Shown here in pieces: positions 56,086 to 64,000 of a DNA stretch of 64,000 bases. The DNA lies in contig JAEVLN010000029.1 in assembly GCA_018350325.1 (NCBI GenBank), positions 434,001-498,000 on the forward strand. Direction: 5' to 3'. The notes under the pieces are model-generated. The model made no database searches and was not told where the DNA came from. It saw only the letters and a program-made list of their open reading frames with translations. The position numbers and the translations under genes were made by a program. Position 1 is the stretch's first letter, and each line of letters begins with the position of its first letter. This DNA comes from Globodera rostochiensis. Lineage: Eukaryota; Nematoda; Chromadorea; Rhabditida; Heteroderidae.

Positions 56086-57383
56086 CCCAGTAGGGCGCCA
56101 CTACAACTCGCCTATGTAACATTTCGCCTACAAAGCCAAAAAGCAACACTTCGCCTACGCAACATTTCGCCTATTTACATTTCGCCTACACAACCAATAG
56201 GCAACATTTCGCCTACAAGGTTAAAATATTACAACTCGCCTACGCAACATTTCGCCTATGTTACATTTCGCCTACCCATTCAAAAAGCAACATTTTGCCT
56301 ACAAATTTAAAATTTTTTAAAATTATTTTCTACGACAAACGATTAAGCATTTTGCAATGCGCAAAGAATTAAAGCTTCAATTTTATTAACTCATCCCATT
56401 GGCAACAAAGAAATGATACAAAATGAATAATTGAATAGATTTTCGTAATAGAATGATAAAAGATACCGGCATAAAAGGTGAGAAAAGCGAATAGTGTGGA
56501 AGAAAAGAAAAATCACTGAAATAATATTTGGGATAATAAATGGTGAATAAGAAAATAGCTCTCTCTCAAAAGTTTAAAAACTTGTCATTCGTTCTGCTCG
56601 ATTGTAGAACCCTCATCAAATTCACTTTCACGCCGCTGAGCATGTAACCCGACCAAGTACCCTTTGATCTGGAGTCCGAGAAGGGTAACAACCTGCAAAA
56701 GATCGATGTCAGTTCCATATTCGGCATCCTGGAGCGTGGCCATGATCGCTTGTTCCTGCAAAACAAAGTGCTTGTTACGATGCTGACTGTTTCGATGTAG
56801 CCGGGCTGAGCGATATATGTCATGCTGTTTGTCTGCATCATCCGAAACAGCTCGCAAAAAGTCCGACAAAGCGGGATGGTTATTCAAATCGCGCTAGAAA
56901 TACAGTTAGAAACTTAGGAAAACATTTAATACCGTAAAATGCAAATGGGAAGACTCCAGTGCATTATTCGTACGCGCCACAGCGCTAGCCGCCTGCCGAT
57001 GAACATTCCAAAACCTTATCGGGTAAAGCGGCTGACGCACAACTTCGATCTCCCATCTAAGCACCTCTCAAGATTCATTTTTCTTTATCTATAAATAATT
57101 AGGTATACGTGTGTGAAGATGGATTTATACAAGGCTTTTGCTTTTGATCTAGCCAAATAAGCCTTAAATTTGTCAAAGGAAATGTTAAAAATTGAAATTT
57201 TAAAATTTGTAGGCGAAATGTTGCTTTTTGACTGTGTAGGCGAAATGTTGTGTAGGCGAGTTGTAACATTCTAACCTTGTAGGCGAAATGTTGCCTTTTG
57301 GCTTTGTAGGCGAAATGTTACGTAGGCGAAATGTTGCGTAGGCGAAATGTTACATAGGCGAGTTGTACAGCAGCGCCCAGTAG
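56086..57383 (-). mobile_element. Mutator-like element (MULE) with CATTTCGCCTAC termini, internally deleted
   Basis: Ends beginning GGCGC (56094) and its complement (57377) continue as inverted repeats of about 210 bp built from nine or so copies of CATTTCGCCTAC per side, separated by AAAGCCAAAAAGCAA-like spacers. The flanks share CCCAGTAG (56086-56093 and 57376-57383); the exact duplication length (6-8 bp) is ambiguous because it overlaps the terminal bases. The interior keeps the C-terminal part of a MULE transposase on the minus strand, so the family is secure. At 1.3 kb it lacks the catalytic domain. Confidence 0.85.
56585..57067 (-). pseudogene. MULE transposase, C-terminal remnant with a 39-nt intron
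   Basis: The first exon piece reads RWEIEVVRQPLYPIRFWNVH, then RQAASAVARTNNALESSHLHF. The WN...RTNNALE..H signature is the hallmark of the MULE transposase C-terminal region. The phase is then closed by a 39-nt insert (56894-56932) with GTATTA at one end and TATTTCTAG at the other, a short intron. After it the protein continues RDLNNHPALSDFLRAVSDDA as in MULEs (HP.L..FL), then a helical, lysine-poor tail to 56585. The DDE domain, zinc knuckle and start are absent. Neighbouring termini match the same superfamily. Confidence 0.8.
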
Positions 57384-60300
57384 TACACCCCATAGAACAT
57401 TTGCGTTAACAAAATGTTAAGGCGAAAGCCAATTGATACAAAATTTAATAAAAATTTGAATTTAATTTGAAAAAAAATGAAAAACCCTTATAACAGTAGG
57501 CAAAAGCGCTGCCGTCCTATATTGTAATTAAAACATAATTAAATTAAATTAATAAAAAATCAAATCCAATCAAATAAGAAAAGGAAACAAATAATACTTT
57601 GAAAACTCCTAGGAACAGAAGCCCCCGGCAAAGTTAATCGCATTAATTAAATAATTAAAAAAATAAATTTAAATTAAGAAAATGTCTAACCCTAGGAACA
57701 GTACCCAAAAGAAAACCCCCTTATATTTTCAATCAATTATCCCACATGGCTTTAGCCCCCCGCAGGCGTCTAGTTTAAATTTAGTTTTTTCAAATATTAT
57801 AAAGGTGGATATTTTAAAAATGCTTCGTAATTTTCCGACTCTAAGTCGATTCACACCCAGTCAAGCTTTTTTCTTCTTCTATCAATTTAATTTTTATTCA
57901 AATCGTTTTGTTTGCATATCTTTTATATAATGGAACTTATTTTTCTTGGAATTTAAGGGAGATTTAATAGGTGTTGTGATTTTTAATGTTGCCGATACAT
58001 TTATTTTTTTATTAATTAAGTGCTTTTGCATACAAATATTTTTCAAGGCTCTGACACTAATAGCAGCTTAGATTTGCATTTAAGACTGAAGATTGGAAAA
58101 CCATTGCTTACACACTATGGCAACTAGCTGCCGTATCCGTATTTATTACGCAGAGTAAAATCCGTGTGTAAAACTCTTTTGAAACATCAAATTTCGTGAT
58201 GCATTTTTTGATAAATGAATGAACTTTATAACGTACGAGTTATCTTTTATTTTTAATATTAAATTTTCCAATGAACATTTTAGACCCAACAATTTTATAA
58301 AATAATATTTTAAAATTTTATACAAAAGGTGAGCCTTGTGCGCATTTACTTTGTTACGGTTTCTACTATCCAAATGACTTCAATAAAAGTGTGCATCTTA
58401 TGCATCATTTCCTAGTTTTTTTTTGATGAAATATTGAAATTGACAAAATAATTTTTGGTATGACTCGAATCATTGTATAATTTGCTTTTATTTAAAATCC
58501 TTTATTAAATAGTAGTATTTCTTACTTGGATTTATTTAATTCATCTATTTTTAAGGCATTTATTTCAGTTTTCTTATGCATTATTTAAAAATGTTGAATA
58601 AATTGAACATTGTTTTAATTGTATCAACTAATTATCCCTTTCTATTATAAATTTTAAAAATTATGCTAGATGAAAAATTCAATAAATATTAATTGCCTTT
58701 ATGTTAATAATTTATTTATTTATTACTTTAAATTGCTATTATTTGGAACAAATGGATTCTTCTTGTTGTTCTGGCAATGTTCAAAGTTTGGTCAATTTTT
58801 TTCCAACAATTTACGATGTAATGACGATTTTTGTCAAAATCGGAAAGATGGCGTGTTGAAGGTTGTAGGCCTGGAGGCATATTGGATTCAATTCAAATTT
58901 TATCTTTTTTATAATTCTTGTTATATATAATTTTTATCTTTATATAATTAAATGCTTTCTTTTTAATTTTTTTATTTTGTTATACAATATTTGGTAGACA
59001 ATTTGCTTATTTTATTATCAAGCTTGCTTTTTGATATTGAGAATAATATTTTTAAAATTAAAATAATGTTTAAATATTTAACTTGACTTTAGCGGGTCCC
59101 TATTTTTTTAGTCATTCCCGACCAGCTCGTAGGTAATACATTTTAATATTAAATAAATATTAAAATGCAAGCAACCGCTCGATCAATTCTACCGCAATCA
59201 TATCCTTCCAGTAATTTCGTTGCAAATTGTATTTTAATGTTATTATGGAAATTATTTTTAAATTTAATGTTAAGTCTTTTTATCTACTCGATTTTATTAT
59301 GATAGTCGTCAATTTAATTTAATATTTTAAGGTTTAGCTTTTACTTCCGCAGGACCATTAAAACCAATTTTGCTATATTATTTAATTCTTCTCTAAGAAG
59401 TTTTAAATATTGGCTTATTTTTTAGCAACAATAATTAGTTATTTTTTGTTTTTTCACAATAGCCTTTTTATGCAAACTTTTCCATATTGACAAATTTTTT
59501 ATAGCTTATTGATCATTTAAATTTTTTTATCTCAAAAAGATTTATATATTTTTGTATTAATTGGATTGGTTTTGTACGTTGGGTTTAAGTTTTATTATTG
59601 AATTCTATCTTCGACCTTAATCACTGACTATTTTAATTCGGTAATATTGATTGACTTTTATTTATTATCATTTATTCCGGATTTGCACAGAAATATTTCC
59701 AATCGTTTTAATTGGTGGGTTTGATTTTTATTTTTAATGTTGCCGATACGTTTAGTTGAGACTCGGCCCATTTGTTTTCATCGTCGCCACGAATCAACAG
59801 CCAATTGTCTCCACTATTTCAGTAATTTCTCGAATCAATCATGTAAGCAAAAATATGTTTGTCAATCTTTTGTTTTTATATTTGTTTGGTATCGTTTTCT
59901 ATTTTAAAAAGCTTTTGATATTTAGCAATCAACTAGCTTTTATTTACAAAGCAATCAGTAAGTAATTTAATGATTTTTATTCCAAATTGGTTTCAAATAT
60001 TTATATTTCACATCTATTTATTTATGCTTTTATTTTCCGTTTCAATTATTAATTTTATTTTAATGAATGCTAAACTTATACAATTGTACATTTTTTTCGT
60101 AGTCTGTCAGAATAAATATTAAATAGTTTTTGAATTAAAAAGTCTTGCTTATTATATCGTAGCTTAAATTTTCTTATTTTATCGTGACTTTCATACTGTA
60201 CATAATTTATTTTTACAATTATGTTGATAGTCTTTTGCAATTGCTTGTTTTTTATGCATCAAATTTATTAGTTTAGCCTCTTTATTTCGGATTATTAATG

Positions 60301-60909
60301 GTCGTTTTGCTATTTTTTGTTTGTTTTTCAAAATTTTGGGATTCCAGTAATTATAATTCAATATTTAATTAAATAATTGAGACTTTGCTACCAGCATATT
60401 TAGTTGTAAAACTCTGATCCAGTGAGAACACACGGTTGTTGAGCTTTGCTTAATGGACAACAGTGAATGCTCCAACAATAGTGTTTCATGAGCTTTTTTC
60501 AACCTTTTTATTGATGCTAAGATATTTTTTACAATTTATAATTAATTACTCAAATGTGTTTAACTAATTATTTCTGTTATTTTGAATCTGAACCTTTTAA
60601 TATTTGATCATCATCTCCACACACTCGGAGATAATTAATTTTGACTTTTTTATAAATAATTAGTTTTGTTGTTATTAGTAATTAGGTTGGAGCTTTATGA
60701 TTATTTTTAAAGACTAATCCTCGTTTAATTACGCTGCGTAATAAGAAATTATTGTTTTGGTTTATCCGTTCATTTCATTATAAGTTTCAATGATTTATTT
60801 TTAGACTTTTTTAATTTAAATGCAGATTGAGATGTTTATTCACAAATATCAAAACCGACTAATTATTAACTTTATTAAATTATATTAATTGCATTTATTT
60901 GTATTTTAA
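57384..60909. other. T-rich stretch with few islands
   Basis: An 82-codon plus frame begins at 57682 (MSNPRNSTQKKTPLYFQSII) in an ATG context, but becomes F/N-rich low complexity and has no domain. The CCTAGGAACAG at its start is repeated at 57609. Other islands: 58840-58900 (DGVLKVVGLEAYWIQF), 59160-59215 (MQATARSILPQSYPSSN) and 59740-59815 (MLPIRLVETRPICFHRRHES). AATGTTGCCGATAC occurs at both about 57985 and 59738. Otherwise T-rich low complexity. Confidence 0.4.
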
Positions 60910-61086
60910 TCAATTTTCGACCACTTAAGGCATCGTACGTTGGACCTGAATCAGTCTATATTCTTTGACTATGGCAATGGTAATAAAATTGTCAGATTTA
61001 AGTTAAATTGCGAAAGGATAACTCCGCCACCGCTGCCTCATGTGACCGCTGAGCGGTATGCGTTTCCGTTGGAAGAAGCTTGGTGA
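60910..61086 (+). CDS. exon-like 58-codon open segment, unknown
   Basis: The open plus frame includes HRTLDLNQSIFFDYGNGNKI, then VRFKLNCERITPPPLPHVTA and ERYAFPLEEAW to TGA. The frame stays open through both AT-rich and GC-rich DNA, which is better evidence of coding than the GC islands alone. A CACTTAAG at 60920-60927 could be an acceptor. After two TGA codons the same phase continues DAEKCGFSNGTDWHSQILKS up to CAG|GTATTA (about 61152), a donor-like site. In the next phase GMRFRWKKLGDSETRKNVAL is open. This looks like a broken or mis-sequenced exon. No family recognised. Confidence 0.35.
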   Translation, partial: SIFDHLRHRTLDLNQSIFFDYGNGNKIVRFKLNCERITPPPLPHVTAERYAFPLEEAW

Positions 61087-62320
61087 TTCTGAGACGCGGA
61101 AAAATGTGGCTTTAGCAATGGCACGGATTGGCATTCTCAAATTTTAAAATCAGGTATTATCATTTAATAAAGTTTTAACCAGAGCTTTTACCGTAATATT
61201 GCAAAGTGGCAAAGGCAATGCTTACTGATCGGCACTTATTTCAACTCATTTTAATATGCATTTTAAATTTAATTTTAATTTGTTTGTTCAAAAATTGTCT
61301 CCACCTGCCGTTTGATTAAAGTTTAATTTAATCTAAGAAAATTTTCCTTACAAAGAATATAAATTACAAACTGCAAAAAATAACAACTCGCAATTGCTTC
61401 TAACTGATTAAATCACCGTGGGTATACACGTTTACCTCAAAATTAATAAAATTTTAAATAAACATAAAACGAATCAATATTGTAAGACTATGTTTGTTAA
61501 ATTAGTTTAAAAAATAATTTTTCAAATAGCGATTTAAGTTTCAAAATCTTAAATATAAAATATTATTTAAAATATATTTTGAGTCAAAATAATTTAATTG
61601 ATGAACATATCATTAAAAGTAATTGCAGTTTTTGTTGTTAACTCTTAAAATAAGCTTATTCTAGTTAGAATAGAAAATTAAAATTATGAATATATTGTAA
61701 TCAAACACATTTAGTTCGATAAATTTTAAAAGCCTTTTATTACCGTACGGATACGGGACCTTATTATTTAAAAAAAAAGTAAACATTGCGAAAAATTTGC
61801 TAGAATATATAAAAACTCAAAAATATAAATTACATAATACCAAAACTAAAGATGAATTCATAACAAAAAGGTAGTTTAACCAGGTCATAAATTGAAAGAA
61901 AGATGCAATGGAATAAGAAACTGCACCGTTTTATTGGAAGTCTCCGACATCATTAGCAAAGATCTGGGAACATTTGCGAGCTTGAGCGGGAAAAGAACAG
62001 ACAGCGTTAAGCGAACGAAGAACAGTCTTACTGTGTGGAACATGTGCTGGATTTTTTTTTAAATTTTTATTTTTTGGAGCAGTTCTCTGTAAAAGCACGG
62101 CGGCCACTGACAACCTCCTGCCTAATAGTAAGGGTAAAATCGGTATTTCAGCTTATTGTTCGCATATAATGTTAAAAACAATTTTCAAGGCAAGTTTGCA
62201 GCCAATGTAAGTGGCAACGCAGCAACGCCTGTGAGTGCTAACTCCTTAATATATATAATAAGCATTAAATATATAAAATATTCTGACTCAAGCAAAGAAA
62301 AAAAAGCCAAAATAAAATAA
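61087..62320. other. AT-rich stretch with one exon-like island
   Basis: The plus strand returns to A-rich at about 61.3 kb. 61535-61632 repeats sequence found at 7455-7575. A GC-richer island at 61920-62115 is open on the minus strand (TVLRSLNAVCSFPAQARKCS) and in a second phase; its upstream edge TTACTATTAG could be an acceptor. Not recognised. Confidence 0.35.
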
Positions 62321-64000
62321 CTAAAAGCTATACATTTATTTAATAATACAAAATTAATATTTCATAAAAAATTTTTATATAACAAAAAATAAAATGTCAT
62401 TTAACTTCTTTCTTTTTTTTATAAATAATACAATTTTATAACAAAGAGCATTACTTAAATTAAATAACTTGTCACACATTTGTTGTATTAGATAACATAT
62501 TCTACAGGTTCCGCTAGTGAGACTGCTTTAACAAAAGTACAACTCTATCTGGCTGAATAAAAAGATGAAAAATAATAAAACGAAAACCTTAGATAATGTA
62601 CAATTTCAAGAACAAATATATTAACATTTAAAAAGTTTTATTTACTTAATTTTGTAATCATTATAAAATTATTAATAATATTTAAAGCTTTGAAAAAGTA
62701 ATTTGGAAGCTCAAAAAATCATTTTAAAAAATTAAAATAAATTAACAAAAATCTCACATATTATAAAAACCACCTTTTAACTATCAATGTTATTATATTT
62801 CAATTTAAATATATTATTGTGCTAAATAAAAACTTGTTTAGTAGTAAAAAATATATAATTTTTATATTTCGGAATAAAGATAGCGTAAAAATGAGAGAGT
62901 TTGTCTGCTGTCAGGCTGTTAGAGAAATTGGGATTTGCAAGAGAGTGAAATTTTATATAGCAGTGTTAATATTAATAAATTATGTTTTAATATCAATGAT
63001 TAAAGAGCAACAAAGAACCGAAAATTGCTTAATAAATAGTTGATGAGAGAATTGGAAACACGTAATTTTTATCAACTAAAGACTAAGTCAGGATGCACAA
63101 AAAAAAGTTGAGTCTCAGGTCTACTTTAAATGTTGTTAAAAAATAAATATCATATAATGTTTTATAATAGAATTAATTTTATGTACAAGTAAATTCTCAA
63201 TCACTAAAATGATAATGAAAATTCTGCTGTTATTGAACAAATATATAAAATGTTGTTAAAAAAATAAATAGCAAATAAAGCGGAAAAAGCACTTTTATTT
63301 ATAAATTAATTTCGCAAGCGCAACAGCTCATCAACCCTGCTCTTCCGGGCATGATAGAAGAGCCGCTGCCTTCAATGCCACGCGGTGCGCGTAGACAACT
63401 GTAGTCACTTTGTGTGCTTCCCTGAGGGTGTTACTAGATATTTTAAAACAAGTAAATTATGTTAGTTTAAAATTAATAAAAAAAGTTGAATATATGTACA
63501 TAAAATTGGTTGTTTTACTCATCTATTTTTCTACTAAAATTTAATATTTAAAGCCAAATCAAATATTAAAATAAAAATGTTAAGTAATATAATAAGATTT
63601 TGTTATATATCTTTTGATTAAAAAATGCAAAAACAAAATAATTACCTAATTTTTAATTGTAAAAGGTTAAAAAATTTTTTTAAAGCAATGCAAGAAATGC
63701 TGCAAATCATGGAATCGTCGTAAAAAAATATATGCAATTTTTTTGAATGAAACCTTCAAAATCACAAATTTTACCTTTTGATTAAGCGCTTGCTTTTGGT
63801 CGAGAAATTTGAGTTGGTGCGCTTCAAGGTGTGGTTGTTTGTTTAAAATCAAAATACTAATATACAACAAAATAAAAAAATAATTATTAAATTAAAGCCA
63901 AGTTATTCCTTACAATGAAGAAATTGGCGTATAAAATGGTATTTGAAGCGTATTTGACTAAAGAGCCACAATACATATTTCTCAGAAGTGTAAACAAAAA
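62321..64000. other. AT-rich tail of the window
   Basis: Mostly A/T. Near 62495-62545 the minus strand reads FVKAVSLAEPVEYV, related to the duplicated segment at 11.6/12.7 kb. The GC-rich island at 63305-63425 is open on the minus strand (HKVTTVVYAHRVALKAAALL). A frame at 62819-63043 has protein-like content in its middle (MREFVCCQAVREIGICKRVK) but is short. No complete gene. Confidence 0.4.

Noticed and set aside
63305..63425. Histone H4 C-terminus, because VTTVVYAHRVALK resembles VTAMDVVYALK
   Set aside because: Only scattered identity, an intervening insertion relative to H4, and no GFGG end or upstream histone fold.
1..64000. tRNA, rRNA or spliced-leader genes
   Set aside because: I looked for tRNA T-arm and D-arm patterns and for rRNA-like GC-balanced blocks and saw none convincing; a covariance search would be needed to exclude single tRNAs.

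Overview
The window is very AT-rich animal DNA. The kinds of element present, a 39-nt transposase intron and a 57-nt intron ending CTAACTTTTCAG suggest a nematode, possibly a plant-parasitic tylenchid such as Meloidogyne. That assignment is an inference: no rRNA, tRNA, SL RNA or housekeeping gene was seen that would prove it. Almost everything that can be recognised is mobile DNA. Host genes appear only as short GC-richer, exon-like islands in AT-rich sequence, and most of these cannot be assigned a function.

Layout. 0-19 kb: AT-rich sequence with exon-like islands, a 22-unit GC-rich 28-bp tandem array (3.0-3.65 kb), two MULE-like miniature elements with 10-bp target duplications (4.15 and 14.6 kb), a 1.2-kb TA-flanked element with a decayed pogo-like transposase (9.9-11.15 kb) and a smaller TA-flanked MITE (15.56-16.3 kb). 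19-49 kb: several copies of a ~6.1-kb repeat unit (period 6,086 bp between the two best copies). One diverged copy carries an internal Maverick/Polinton fragment (21.6-25.05 kb). Another carries a complete Maverick-type element (27,922-37,590) flanked by the perfect 6-bp duplication GACATA. 49-54 kb: AT-rich, with a MULE-like fold-back element sitting inside a minus-strand open segment. 54-61 kb: sequence with the opposite A/T strand bias, containing a MULE (56.1-57.4 kb) that keeps the C-terminal part of its transposase. 61-64 kb: AT-rich tail.

The centrepiece is the 9.67-kb Maverick-type element. Its terminal inverted repeats are about 2.3 kb long and each contains an entire D,D(35)E integrase gene. 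The left integrase is intact. The right one is split by a 721-bp hAT-type miniature element with an 8-bp target duplication. Between the TIRs lies only the 5' part of a protein-primed family-B DNA polymerase, with zinc-finger cysteines and the first exonuclease motif. Capsid, ATPase and protease genes were not seen. In their place is a cluster of small ORFs made of two duplicated sets: an A/B cassette present one and a half times, and a pair of coiled-coil proteins (C1, C2), one of which has the remains of a secretion signal. The 21.6-25.05 kb fragment has the same polymerase truncation and the same polymerase/cargo junction, so the deletion derivative existed before this copy was made.

The nesting gives a relative order: spread of the 6.1-kb unit, then Maverick insertion (empty sites survive in the sister units), then hAT insertion into the right integrase. 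Several unrelated small elements share one design: termini built from arrays of a family-specific 10-14 bp motif. A hairpin with a compensatory base pair and a GATTTTAGGGGTGCATTTTT core recur across different element families.
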